Shown here: positions 54,950 to 63,553 of the stretch, piece by piece
Layout: each line of letters opens with the position of its first letter
Position numbering within the stretch: the stretch's first letter is position 1
Assembly (NCBI GenBank): GCA_016934955.1
Contig: JAFGRY010000043.1
Span: 30,966-94,965, forward strand
DNA from: a bacterium
Lineage (GTDB): Bacteria; Zhuqueibacterota; QNDG01; JAGLOF01
Direction of reading: 5' to 3'
DNA length: 64,000 nucleotides
Made by a program: the position numbers and the translations under genes
The notes under the pieces: generated by a model
What the model was told of the DNA's origin: nothing
Database searches by the model: none
The model's input: the letters and a program-made list of their open reading frames with translations, nothing else

Positions 54950-55735
54950 TCATTTTTTCCCTGTGGACGTTCCTTTGCTTCCTGTCTCTTTCCACTCCTT
55001 CAGTTTTTCGGCTCTGATCGCAGCAAACTCTTCCGGCGTCACGTTCGTCCCTTGTTCGGGCCGGATGAGAAGGCCTCCCTGGGGAGGAGCCGGATCAGCG
55101 GCTGTGGCGAGATAGGCAGTCTCACCGTTTATCTCCAGGGCGAGGATGAGACCGGGAAGCCCGGTATAGGTGGACGGACCTGCCGATACCGGTATCTCGG
55201 AGGTGAACCAGGCGGAGACGACGCTGTCTCCTTCTTTCATTTCGGCGCCGGCGCACACGTAATCGAGAATTTTTGTCATTTTACCGGTTAATTTCCAGGA
55301 ACAGGATTCCATCGGACCGGCAATGTTGAACAAGCGTGTCATAAATTCAACCTGCGAGATTCGCTCCTGTGCGGAAAAATCGTGATACACCTGCCTGACC
55401 AGCACGCCGGGGGCCTGGAAGTAGTCGGCCTTCTGCAGCGCCTGCTGCAGTACCTCGGGAGGATTATCCTGAGTATTCGGCGCCTTTGTGTAGAGCGAAC
55501 GCTCCGGCGTTGCATACAGCACATATGGTTCCTCGTGCTGTCGCGGCAGCGAGGCGACCCACTGATTGTATTCAGGATTGTCAAAGGTCCCGAAAATAGA
55601 GGCAAAATCGTATCGTGTCGTCTGCTGATAGGTCACCGTGCAGCCGCGGAACTCCTGTGCCGCCAGCCGGGTGCCGCTGCAGACCGGAAACAGGAGCGCC
55701 AATGCGGGGACAATACTGCCGATATATGTTCTCAC
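54950..55735 (-). CDS. GLPGLI-family exported protein (copy 2)
   Basis: About 261 residues from GTG 55735; an ATG at 55777 is also in frame but would add 14 residues before the signal peptide. The signal ends RLAAQ, followed by TVTYQQTTRYDFAS and the signature YTGLPGLILALEINGETAYLATA. The C-terminal helix (VTPEEFAAIRAEKLKEWKE) matches copy 1. The two genes are a tandem duplication, 73 bases apart, and start the block that leads into the barrel and LytS/LytTR genes. Confidence 0.9.
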   Translation of the reverse strand: MRTYIGSIVPALALLFPVCSGTRLAAQEFRGCTVTYQQTTRYDFASIFGTFDNPEYNQWVASLPRQHEEPYVLYATPERSLYTKAPNTQDNPPEVLQQALQKADYFQAPGVLVRQVYHDFSAQERISQVEFMTRLFNIAGPMESCSWKLTGKMTKILDYVCAGAEMKEGDSVVSAWFTSEIPVSAGPSTYTGLPGLILALEINGETAYLATAADPAPPQGGLLIRPEQGTNVTPEEFAAIRAEKLKEWKETGSKGTSTGKK

Positions 55736-55951
55736 TGCCTCAGCCCTTTCACATGAAACCGTGTCCGGAATATACAAAATTATTCGCTAATTACGAAAAT
55801 AAATACCTGAACCGGCGATTCCCGTTACTGAAGCGGATGAATCGTGGAGTGAATTGTCCAATCCCGGCCGGCAATTATCGCGTATTTACAAGAAACGCGG
55901 ATGGTTCTGTATGTGACGGTGGATGAACGGACGATGATTGGTCTTTTCCCC

Positions 55952-55980
55952 TTGACTTGTGTACTGCAATTGCGTATATT
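55952..55980 (+). promoter_or_regulatory. Sigma-70 promoter of the aromatic amino-acid operon
   Basis: TTGACT (55952-55957), a 17-base spacer and TATATT (55975-55980). Transcription should start near 55987, about 190 bases before the chorismate mutase gene, leaving room for the leader described below. The rest of the 55736-55951 gap is AT-rich and probably carries the divergent GLPGLI promoter, which I could not pin down. Confidence 0.8.
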
Positions 55981-56019
55981 TATCCTCATTGAATACAAAC
56001 GGCTGAAATATCGAGACAT

Positions 56020-56103
56020 ATGAAAAATATTACAGACATCATGATCGATGCCGCTGCATCCCGTCACGGCTGCCGGTACCGGTTCGGCACCCGGGGGGAT
56101 TGA
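56020..56103 (+). CDS. Possible 27-residue leader peptide of the aro operon
   Basis: A short frame starts at ATG 56020 and stops at TGA 56101-56103, within the operon leader. It contains one Tyr codon (56077-56079) and one Phe codon (56083-56085), both inside a hairpin (TGCCG 56071-56075 with CGGCA 56085-56089). Position before a terminator fits an attenuation leader, but there is no tandem run of aromatic codons and the ribosome-binding site is weak. It may also be a chance ORF. Confidence 0.4.
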   Translation: MKNITDIMIDAAASRHGCRYRFGTRGD

Positions 56104-56127
56104 GCACGCCGATATACCGCGGCAGAC

Positions 56128-56158
56128 ACCTGCTCACCTCCACCGGGCAGGTTTTTTT
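56128..56158 (+). terminator. Attenuator-like terminator upstream of chorismate mutase
   Basis: ACCTGCTC (56128-56135) pairs with GGGCAGGT (56145-56152; one G-U), followed by a T-run to 56158. It lies 17 bases before the first gene of its own operon, so it can only act as a conditional terminator. CCCGG at 56090-56094 could instead pair with CCGGG at 56143-56147 and open it. Confidence 0.7.
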
Positions 56159-56175
56159 ATGCAAAGGAAGAGGAC

Positions 56176-56454
56176 ATGAATAAACGGCTGGAAGAGCTCA
56201 GGGAACACATTTTTTCCATCGACGAAGAGATCGTCCGTCTGCTGGTGAAACGGACGGAAACCGCCATCGAGATCAGCAGAGAGAAGCAAAAGCTCGGCCT
56301 TCCGGTCAGGGATCCGGAACGGGAAAAACGGGTGATCGACACTATTCTCCATCTGCCCCATGCCCCCATGCACAGTGACGATCTGGAGATGATCTACCGG
56401 CAGATCATTCACCTCTCCAGGGATGCCCAGCGGCGGGAGGGGCGCCATCGATGA
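56176..56454 (+). CDS. Chorismate mutase (AroQ class)
   Basis: A 92-residue all-helical chorismate mutase: LREHIFSIDEEIVRLLVKR (substrate-binding Arg), EISREKQKLGLPVRDPEREKRV and the third helix LEMIYRQIIHLS. It converts chorismate to prephenate for Phe and Tyr synthesis. GGAAGAGG lies 4 bases before the ATG. It is the first gene after the attenuator-like terminator. TyrA follows 37 bases later; a prephenate dehydratase is not present in the window. Confidence 0.95.
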   Translation: MNKRLEELREHIFSIDEEIVRLLVKRTETAIEISREKQKLGLPVRDPEREKRVIDTILHLPHAPMHSDDLEMIYRQIIHLSRDAQRREGRHR

Positions 56455-56491
56455 GCGGTGAAACAGTTCCGGGAGAGGGACGGTTCCTGCG

Positions 56492-57634
56492 GTGAGACCA
56501 TCAGATCAGATTACCATCATCGGCCTGGGAGTGATCGGCGGTTCCCTGGCGAAAGCGCTCAAACGGGGACGGCCCGCCCTGCGAATCATGGGAGTCGATG
56601 AAACCGTTGTGACGCGGCGCGCGGCCGCCGAGGGCGTCATCGACGCGGCCTTCCCCCCGGGGTCGGTCCGGGAGTCCCTTCAGGGATCGTCCACCGTTTT
56701 TCTCTGCACCCCTGTAAGCACTATTATCGAACTGCTGCCCGTTGTCGGCGGCGCGGCCGAACCGGGCACCATCATTACCGACACAGGCAGTACAAAACGA
56801 GCGATCAGCGCGACGGCGGCCGAGTGCATACCCCCGGCGTGTCCCTTCATCGGCGGCCATCCCATGACTGGAAATGAAGGCAGCTCCTGGGACTGGAGCG
56901 ATCCCCTGCTGTTTGAAAACGCCGCCTACATTCTCACTCCGGGTACGGAAACTCCGGAGACCGCTCTTCGGTCGTTAACCGCACTGCTGGAAACGACCGG
57001 CGCCAGGATCGCCCTTCTCGACGCAGCTGAACATGACCGGATCACGGCCATGGTGAGCCACCTCCCCCAGCTGCTGGCGGTCACTCTCATGAACGCCGCC
57101 GCCGGGAAAAACCGGAATAACGAATTGTATTTAAAAATGGCGGCAGGTGGTTTTCGGGATATGACCCGCATCGCTTCAAGTCCCTGGGATATCTGGAAAG
57201 ACATCATCGACACAAATGACGATGAAATCGTCCAAGTGCTGGACGGCTTTATCGCGGACCTGTCCGGGCTGAGATATATTCTCAAGGAGCCTGACCTGGA
57301 GGACCGCTTCACCCGGGCCGCCCGTGGCAGGCTTTCGATTCCCCGAGACTGCGGAGGATTCGCGAGACCGGGCTATGACCTGCGTCTCTGGCTCGAGGAC
57401 CGGCCGGGCATCATCGCGGGGATCACCGCGGTCCTGGCGGAACACCGGATCAACATCTCCGACATCGAAATTCTAAAAGTGCGGGAAGGAGACGCGGGCA
57501 CCCTTCGGATCTCGTTTGCCGCTGAGCACATCCGCGCCCGGGCCCGCTCGCTCCTGGAACAGGCCGGATTCCCGACTGTATCGCAGCAGGGTTCATCCGG
57601 CTCGGACACTATTACGTTGAATAGTGATCAATAA
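56492..57634 (+). CDS. tyrA: Prephenate dehydrogenase with C-terminal ACT domain
   Basis: A 380-residue protein starting at GTG. The NAD-binding GLGVIGGS is at residues 11-18, followed by the prephenate-binding VTGGHPMTGNEGSS-like region (IGGHPMTGNEGSS). A helical dimerisation domain fills 175-300, and a C-terminal ACT domain begins LRLWLEDRPGIIAGITAVLAEH. ACT domains usually give feedback inhibition by tyrosine. It oxidises prephenate to 4-hydroxyphenylpyruvate. Confidence 0.95.
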   Translation: MRPSDQITIIGLGVIGGSLAKALKRGRPALRIMGVDETVVTRRAAAEGVIDAAFPPGSVRESLQGSSTVFLCTPVSTIIELLPVVGGAAEPGTIITDTGSTKRAISATAAECIPPACPFIGGHPMTGNEGSSWDWSDPLLFENAAYILTPGTETPETALRSLTALLETTGARIALLDAAEHDRITAMVSHLPQLLAVTLMNAAAGKNRNNELYLKMAAGGFRDMTRIASSPWDIWKDIIDTNDDEIVQVLDGFIADLSGLRYILKEPDLEDRFTRAARGRLSIPRDCGGFARPGYDLRLWLEDRPGIIAGITAVLAEHRINISDIEILKVREGDAGTLRISFAAEHIRARARSLLEQAGFPTVSQQGSSGSDTITLNSDQ

Positions 57635-57653
57635 TTACCTACATTCAGACATC

Positions 57654-58934
57654 ATGCACGCATCGATCTCCCCCGCCAACCGCATCGCCGGCACCGTCAT
57701 TGTCCCCGGCGATAAATCCATCTCGCACCGCGCCCTGATCCTGGCGGCGCTGGCCGGGACACAGACCACCATCACCGGGCTCTCCGAAGGCGAGGATGTC
57801 CGGTCCACCAGGCGCTGCCTGGAACTGCTGGGAATCCGGTTCCGGCAGGATGGTACATTGTTACATGTCACGGGTTCAGGACGGCGCGGGCTGAACCAGC
57901 CTGAGAATGCCCTCGATGCCGGGAATTCCGGTACGACCCTGCGCCTGCTGGCCGGCCTGCTGGCGGCCGGACCCCTCGATGCCGTCCTGACCGGAGATGG
58001 TTCTCTGAAAAACCGTCCCATGGACAGGATCATCGTACCCCTGACACGCATGGGGGCCTGCATCGAAAGCAATGACGGCAGGGCCCCGCTTCACATACGC
58101 GGCCGGACGCTTCAGCCGCTGTCATATGCAAGCCCGGTCGCCAGCGCCCAGGTAAAGTCCTGTCTGCTTCTGGCGGGACTTCAGTGCAGGGGAAGGACCT
58201 GTATTGACGAGCCCGTGATTTCCCGGGACCACACCGAGCGGATGCTTCCCTGCTTCGGAGTGCCGGTGATCCGGGACGGAACGCGGGTCTGTGTTGACGG
58301 CCCGGCCTTGCTGCAGGGAACCGGGATCAGTGTTCCGGGAGACATATCAGCCGCCGCGTTCTTCATGGCCGCCGCCGCCATGCTGCCGGGATCCGAGCTG
58401 CTGCTGCCCGGTGTCGGTGTCAACCCGACCCGCACCGGCATCATAGAGGTGCTGCGCCGCATGGGTGCAGAGATAACCCTCTCACCTGTCCGGGACGAGT
58501 CGGGTGAGCCCCGGGCGGACATTACGGTCAGGGGATCACGGCTCCGGGGGGTAACCATCTCCGGTCCGGACATTCCGGCGGTGATCGACGAGATCCCCGT
58601 TTTGGCGGTTGCCGCCAGCCGGGCGCGCGGGACCACCCGGATCAGGGACGCCGCGGAACTGCGGGTCAAAGAGACCGATCGCATCGAGGCAGTCGCCGCG
58701 AACCTGCAGGCCATGGGAGCGGCGGTTATCGCGGAACGGGACGGACTGACGGTAACCGGTCCCTCGCTGCTGCGGGGAACGATTCTGGACAGTTACGGAG
58801 ACCACCGCATCGCCATGGCCTTCGCCGTTGCCGGACTCGCCGCTTCCGGCAAGACGACCATCAACAGCGCGGACTCGGTGAACATCTCTTATCCCGGCTT
58901 TTTCCAGCAGCTGGAGCGCATCAGTGAACGATGA
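57654..58934 (+). CDS. aroA: 3-phosphoshikimate 1-carboxyvinyltransferase (EPSP synthase)
   Basis: About 426 residues from ATG 57654; a GTG 30 bases earlier is in frame. The PEP/shikimate-binding motifs are intact: GDKSISHRALILAALA, DAGNSGTTLRLLAG, LKNRPMDRI and YGDHRIAMAFAVAG. It makes EPSP from shikimate-3-phosphate and PEP. The end overlaps aroE by 11 bases. Confidence 0.97.
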   Translation: MHASISPANRIAGTVIVPGDKSISHRALILAALAGTQTTITGLSEGEDVRSTRRCLELLGIRFRQDGTLLHVTGSGRRGLNQPENALDAGNSGTTLRLLAGLLAAGPLDAVLTGDGSLKNRPMDRIIVPLTRMGACIESNDGRAPLHIRGRTLQPLSYASPVASAQVKSCLLLAGLQCRGRTCIDEPVISRDHTERMLPCFGVPVIRDGTRVCVDGPALLQGTGISVPGDISAAAFFMAAAAMLPGSELLLPGVGVNPTRTGIIEVLRRMGAEITLSPVRDESGEPRADITVRGSRLRGVTISGPDIPAVIDEIPVLAVAASRARGTTRIRDAAELRVKETDRIEAVAANLQAMGAAVIAERDGLTVTGPSLLRGTILDSYGDHRIAMAFAVAGLAASGKTTINSADSVNISYPGFFQQLERISER

Positions 58935-59784
58935 TCAGCGCACACAATACGGTGTCATCGGCCATCCCGTGGGGCAGTCTTTCTCACCGGCCATTCACTC
59001 GTTCATCGGAGAACGTACGGGATTTCCACTGACGTACGGCAAAAGGAGTGTCAGGCCGCAGGAGCTCCCTTCCTTTGTCAGGGAAAGCCGGCGCCCCCCC
59101 TGGGGCGGGTACAGCGTCACCCTGCCCCATAAAGAGACGATTATCCCGCTTCTTGACGGGCTGGATCCATCGGCCGAAGCAGTCGGCGCCGTGAATACGG
59201 TTGTCCGGAGGGGAAAGGCACTTACCGGATACAATACGGACGCCGCGGGGCTGCGGGACGCGCTCCTCCGCTCCGGGGTCAAAACGGCCGCGAGAGCGGT
59301 CATCGTCGGGGCGGGCGGTGCGGCCCGGGCTGGGCTGGCCGCCCTTGCCGACATGGGCTGCATTCACGTAACCCTGCTCAACAGGACAGCGCCGAGGTCG
59401 GGACCGCTGATCACGGATTTCCGGGAACGGTTCCCTTCACTGAACAGTGACGCGCTTACTCCGGCGGCACTGTTAACACATCTCCGGACCGCGGACCTGC
59501 TGATCAACGCGACTCCCCTGGGCATGCTTCCTGATACGAAGGTATCGCTCCTGCCGGACGGGTCCCTGCTGCACCCGGAAACGACCGTCATGGATATGGT
59601 CCCCAATCCCCCGCGCACGCTGCTCTTGCAGCAGGCGGAAAAACAGGGCTGCAGAACAGTCTCCGGTCTGGACATGCTCATCGCCCAGGCCGTCGCCGCC
59701 CAGGAAATATGGCAGAACCGACCGCTGCCGGCTGAATTATTCGATGCGGTAAAAATACGTTTTCTTGAATTACGTAATAAATAA
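58924..59784 (+). CDS. aroE: Shikimate dehydrogenase
   Basis: A 286-residue enzyme starting at GTG within aroA. GHPVGQSFSPAIHS binds shikimate, TLPHKE carries the catalytic lysine, NTDAAG follows, and GAGGAARA is the NADP loop. It reduces 3-dehydroshikimate to shikimate. The final helix ends at 59784; a 99-base gap to aroC follows with no gene and no clear signal. Confidence 0.97.
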   Translation: MNDDQRTQYGVIGHPVGQSFSPAIHSFIGERTGFPLTYGKRSVRPQELPSFVRESRRPPWGGYSVTLPHKETIIPLLDGLDPSAEAVGAVNTVVRRGKALTGYNTDAAGLRDALLRSGVKTAARAVIVGAGGAARAGLAALADMGCIHVTLLNRTAPRSGPLITDFRERFPSLNSDALTPAALLTHLRTADLLINATPLGMLPDTKVSLLPDGSLLHPETTVMDMVPNPPRTLLLQQAEKQGCRTVSGLDMLIAQAVAAQEIWQNRPLPAELFDAVKIRFLELRNK

Positions 59785-59883
59785 TCGTATCTTGAAATAC
59801 AAGAATATCTGATCAGAACATCCTTCCGGCCTCCTGCCTCCAGTCTCCAGGGATCCGGGTGTGTATCATACAGTGGAGCTTCC

Positions 59884-61053
59884 ATGCCTCTTCGTATCCT
59901 CACCGCCGGTGAATCCCATGGACCGGCCCTGACCGCGATCATCGAGGGCCTGCCTGCGGGACTGCACCTCGACCGGGAAGCAATGGATCACCAGCTTGCC
60001 CGCAGGCAGCGGGGCTACGGCCGCGGCGGCCGCATGCAGATCGAATCGGACAGGACAGAGATTACCTCGGGGCTGCGGTTCGGCGTGACCCTCGGCTCAC
60101 CTCTCACCCTGACAATCGCGAACCGCGACCGGGAGAACTGGCGCGAGAGAATGGCGGTGTGGGAAGGCAGCGATGACGATCCGGTCCGCGTCCCCCGGCC
60201 CGGACACGCGGACCTTGCCGGCGCGCTCAAATACGGGCACCGGGACCTGCGCAGCGTTCTCGAGCGGGCCAGCGCCCGGGAAACCGCCACGCGGGTGGCC
60301 GTCGGGGCCGTTCTCCGGCAGCTGCTCGCCGAATTCGGCATCTGGATCGGCGGACACGTGATCCGGACCGGAATGGCAGCCACCGGTGATTCATTCAGGA
60401 CGCTTCCCGCCGATAACCGCAAGCAGTATGAGACGCTCATACGCGATCTTTGCGGCAGGGCGGCCGAATCGGATGTTGGATGCGGCGATCCGGAAACGGC
60501 TGAAATGATGAAAAAAGAGATTGACAATGCCATGGCCGCCGGAGACTCTCTGGGAGGGGTATTCGAAACAGCCGCACTGGGAGTGCCCGCAGGGTTGGGC
60601 AGTAATGGTATGTGGGATCGCAGACTGGATGCAGCCATAGGAGCGGCCATGATGTCAATACCGGGGATAAAAGCGGTGGAGATCGGCCTGGGAACGGAGG
60701 CGGCCTCGCTCCCCGGATCCCGCGTGCACGATCCGATCCTGTCGGCAGCCCCTCCTTTTCCAGGGCGGGGGAGCAACAACGCCGGCGGCATCGAGGGAGG
60801 CATTTCCAACGGCCAGCCCCTGATCGTGCGGGCGGCCATGAAGCCCATCCCCACCCTGACCGGGCCCCTTCCCTCCGTGAACATCGAAACCGGGGAAAAA
60901 ACCGGCGCACACCGGGAGCGATCGGACGTGTGCGCGGTGCCGGCGGCGGAAGTGGTCGGGGAAGCGATGCTCGCCATCGCCCTGGCGGACGCGCTGATTG
61001 AGCGGACCGGCGGCGATTCCCTTGACCGCATGAAAAGAGGACTCGATATCTGA
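59884..61053 (+). CDS. aroC: Chorismate synthase
   Basis: A 389-residue FMN-dependent enzyme. The N-terminal TAGESHGPALTAIIEGLPAG and RRQRGYGRGGRMQIE are typical, with later GSNNAGGIEGGISNGQPL and ERSDVCAVPAA. It forms chorismate from EPSP. GGAG lies 5 bases before the ATG. Normal length. Confidence 0.97.
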   Translation: MPLRILTAGESHGPALTAIIEGLPAGLHLDREAMDHQLARRQRGYGRGGRMQIESDRTEITSGLRFGVTLGSPLTLTIANRDRENWRERMAVWEGSDDDPVRVPRPGHADLAGALKYGHRDLRSVLERASARETATRVAVGAVLRQLLAEFGIWIGGHVIRTGMAATGDSFRTLPADNRKQYETLIRDLCGRAAESDVGCGDPETAEMMKKEIDNAMAAGDSLGGVFETAALGVPAGLGSNGMWDRRLDAAIGAAMMSIPGIKAVEIGLGTEAASLPGSRVHDPILSAAPPFPGRGSNNAGGIEGGISNGQPLIVRAAMKPIPTLTGPLPSVNIETGEKTGAHRERSDVCAVPAAEVVGEAMLAIALADALIERTGGDSLDRMKRGLDI

Positions 61054-61070
61054 TTGGAACCAGCGGCGAA

Positions 61071-61607
61071 ATGAAACAGCACATCCGGAACGGCATCCTG
61101 TACCTTACCGGTCTTATGGGCTGCGGCAAAACGACCCTTGCTCCGCTCCTCGCCGCACGGCTGGCCTGGGAATGGATGGACACGGATTCGGAAATCGAAC
61201 GTATTACCGGTATGTCCATCCCGGCGATCTTCGAAAAACAGGGGGAAGCGGCCTTTCGACGGGAAGAGCGGGCGGTACTGCGGGAGATCACGCAACGGAA
61301 ACGCCTGGTGGTCGCCCTGGGAGGCGGCGCTCTCACGCTTCCGCGCAACAGAGCACTGATCAGGGGAAGCGGCACGCTGGTCTTTCTGAACGTTCCTCCG
61401 GCTCTGCTGGCCGAACGGCTGCCCGCTGACGGAACCCGGCCCCTGCTGGGAGAAGGCGACCTGCTGGAGAGGCGGCGTATCCTGGAAACGATGCTGCGGT
61501 CACGGAGGGAACAGTATGAGACCGCTGATCTCATCCTCACCCCCGAAGACGACACCCCGGAAGAGCTGTGCGAAACCATTCTCATCTGCCTCGGTGCACA
61601 GACATGA
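61071..61607 (+). CDS. aroK: Shikimate kinase
   Basis: A 178-residue P-loop kinase. Walker A is GLMGCGKTT (residues 14-22), then DTDSEIE, and the shikimate-binding ALGGGAL. It phosphorylates shikimate at O3. Its stop codon overlaps the aroB start (ATGA at 61604-61607), so the two are translationally coupled, as in many aro operons. Confidence 0.96.
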   Translation: MKQHIRNGILYLTGLMGCGKTTLAPLLAARLAWEWMDTDSEIERITGMSIPAIFEKQGEAAFRREERAVLREITQRKRLVVALGGGALTLPRNRALIRGSGTLVFLNVPPALLAERLPADGTRPLLGEGDLLERRRILETMLRSRREQYETADLILTPEDDTPEELCETILICLGAQT

Positions 61608-62695
61608 TCACCCTCGATGTACATACAGGCGGCGGATCATACCCGGTTGTGATCGGCACGGGGAGCCTGACACGGCTTCCGGAGCTGCTGGAGCGTCACT
61701 GTCCGGGCCGGACCGTGGCGATCATTTCCGATGAGCGAGTTGCCGGTCTCTACGGCCAGGGCATTCGGGAGATGCTCGAGAGCGCCGGCACCTCCGTGCA
61801 CCTGTACCATTTTTCCCCCGGGGAGAACGCCAAGAACAGCGGCAGGCTCAACGACCTGTATACCTGGCTGATCGAAACCGGCATCAGACGCGACGACGGC
61901 ATCATCGCCCTGGGCGGGGGCGTCACCGGCGACCTGGCGGGGTTTGCCGCCGCCACCTACCTCAGGGGCGTCCCGTTGATCCAGGTCCCCACAAGCCTGC
62001 TGGCAATGGTCGATTCCAGTGTGGGCGGCAAGACAGGAATCAACCATCCTCTCGGAAAAAATCTTATCGGCGCGTTTTACTCACCCCGCTTCGTGCTCAT
62101 CGACCCGTCGCTCCTGACAACGCTTCACCCCCGGGAAATGACATCCGGACTCGCTGAAACGGTAAAATACGGACTGATCTGCGATCCCCAATTGTATGCA
62201 CTCCTGGAACAGCGGCTGGAACGAATCGCCTCCCTCGAGGATAGTGATGCCGTTAGCCATGCCGTTCAGCGCTGCTGCGCATTGAAGGCAGAGGTCGTCA
62301 GCGGCGATGAACGGGAAAACGGCCCCCGCAGAATTCTCAATTTCGGTCATACCCTGGGGCACGCGCTGGAGGCTGAAACCGGATACAGCATATACCGGCA
62401 CGGGGAAGCGATCGTCTGGGGCATGCGCTGGGCCTGCTTTATATCCTGGCAGCGGGGATGTATACCGGAAGAGCTGTTTCTGCGAACCGAACGTCTGCTC
62501 ACCCGTCTCATCGTTCCGCCCCTTCCGGCGGATATCACGGCGAACGCGCTTGCCGGGCGCATGCTGCACGACAAAAAACAGTCTTCAGCCGGCCTCTCAC
62601 TGGTGCTTGTCACCGGCATCGGCCGGGTGCGTATCGAGCCGGTGACCGGTCATGCAAAACTCACGGAAAGGTGGCTCGCCCATGTCACGGCGTAA
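61604..62695 (+). CDS. aroB: 3-dehydroquinate synthase
   Basis: A 363-residue NAD- and zinc-dependent enzyme. GGGVTGDLAGFAAATYLRG and VPTSLLAMVDSSVGGKTGIN are the NAD and phosphate loops, and NFGHTLGHALE carries zinc-binding histidines. The start ATG 61604 overlaps the aroK stop. It closes the ring of DAHP to give 3-dehydroquinate. Confidence 0.97.
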   Translation: MITLDVHTGGGSYPVVIGTGSLTRLPELLERHCPGRTVAIISDERVAGLYGQGIREMLESAGTSVHLYHFSPGENAKNSGRLNDLYTWLIETGIRRDDGIIALGGGVTGDLAGFAAATYLRGVPLIQVPTSLLAMVDSSVGGKTGINHPLGKNLIGAFYSPRFVLIDPSLLTTLHPREMTSGLAETVKYGLICDPQLYALLEQRLERIASLEDSDAVSHAVQRCCALKAEVVSGDERENGPRRILNFGHTLGHALEAETGYSIYRHGEAIVWGMRWACFISWQRGCIPEELFLRTERLLTRLIVPPLPADITANALAGRMLHDKKQSSAGLSLVLVTGIGRVRIEPVTGHAKLTERWLAHVTA

Positions 62696-63146
62696 ACACA
62701 CTCCAACCGTCATGGTCATTCACGGACCGAATCTCAACCTGCTGGGCGCCAGGGAGCCGGATATCTACGGCACCCTGTCGTTGAAAGCGATCGACAGGGA
62801 GATCAAGCGATACGCCCGCAGCAAGCGGATCAGGACGATCTGTTACCAGTCGAATCATGAGGGAAAGATCATCGATTTCATTCACGCCAACTACTGCGGC
62901 TGCAGCGGAATCATCATCAACCCGGCCGCCTATACCCATTACAGTATTGCCATCAGGGACGCCGTCGCGGCAGCGAACCTTCCCGCCGTTGAGGTGCACC
63001 TTTCGGACATTTCAGCCAGAGAGGATTTCCGCAGGAAATCGCTTATCTCGGGGGTATGCATCACCCGGATCAGCGGTGCCGGCTGGCAGGGGTACCTGAG
63101 AGCCGTGGACATTCTGGCTGAGCGCTTCGATCTGGAAGCTTCCTGA
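62682..63146 (+). CDS. aroQ: Type II 3-dehydroquinate dehydratase
   Basis: A 154-residue enzyme of the small dodecameric type. GPNLNLLGAREPDIYG holds the catalytic Tyr; QSNHEG, NPAAYTHYSIAIRDA and EVHLSDISAREDFR follow. ATG 62682 lies inside the end of aroB (14-base overlap). It is the last gene of the operon; its stop codon touches the first unit of the 90-bp repeat array, so transcription probably runs into the repeat hairpins. Confidence 0.96.
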   Translation: MSRRKHTPTVMVIHGPNLNLLGAREPDIYGTLSLKAIDREIKRYARSKRIRTICYQSNHEGKIIDFIHANYCGCSGIIINPAAYTHYSIAIRDAVAAANLPAVEVHLSDISAREDFRRKSLISGVCITRISGAGWQGYLRAVDILAERFDLEAS

Positions 63147-63405
63147 AATCCCCCTCAATCCCCCTTTAGAAAAGGGGGACGCGGTTTGTGCAGGACCGTG
63201 TATCTGCTGCGGGACCTGAAACCATTGTACTGATAAAATCCCCCTCAATCCCCCTTTAGAAAAGGGGGACGCGGTCTGTGCAGGACCGTGTATCTGCTGC
63301 GGGACCTGAAACCATTGTACTGATAAAATCCCCCTCAATCCCCCTTTAGAAAAAGGGGACGCGGTCTGTACTGAGCCGCACCTTCCCTGCGGAACCCGAA
63401 CCCAT
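63146..63405. repeat. Three 90-bp tandem repeats with GC hairpins
   Basis: Units start at 63146, 63236 and 63326, exactly 90 bases apart. Each opens AAATCCCCCTCAATCCCCC, then forms a hairpin (CCCCCTTT, AGA, AAAGGGGG), then a GCGGTCTGTGCAGGACCGTG block and CTGAAACCATTGTACTGAT. Units 1 and 2 appear to differ by a single base (T/C in GCGGTTTGTG); unit 3 diverges after about 63370. The hairpins probably also stop transcription of the aro operon. The spacing is not CRISPR-like. Confidence 0.9.
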
Positions 63406-63406
63406 T

Positions 63407-63444
63407 AAGCCCCCCTTTTTTAAAGGGGGGTTTGGGGGGATTTT
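63407..63444. repeat. Inverted end copy of the repeat hairpin
   Basis: CCCCCCTTT (63410-63418) pairs with AAAGGGGGG (63422-63430), followed by TTTGGGGGGATTTT. This is a variant of the repeat opening in reverse orientation and closes the array. The remaining stretch to 63553 is AT-rich and without a gene. Confidence 0.75.
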
Positions 63445-63553
63445 AAACGCTGATAATCAACATTTTTATTTACAAATCATGGCAATCAACATTATTTACT
63501 TGTAAGTCTTGCCCACTGATTCTTTATTGTACAAAAACCGTATTCCTATTATC

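Noticed and set aside
60015..61624. Long minus-strand frames of 426 and 395 codons opposite aroC and aroK
   Set aside because: Composition is low-complexity Arg/Ser/Pro, typical of antisense of GC-rich genes, and no family motif is seen.
63146..63405. CRISPR array
   Set aside because: The units are 90-bp near-identical tandem repeats with no variable spacers.
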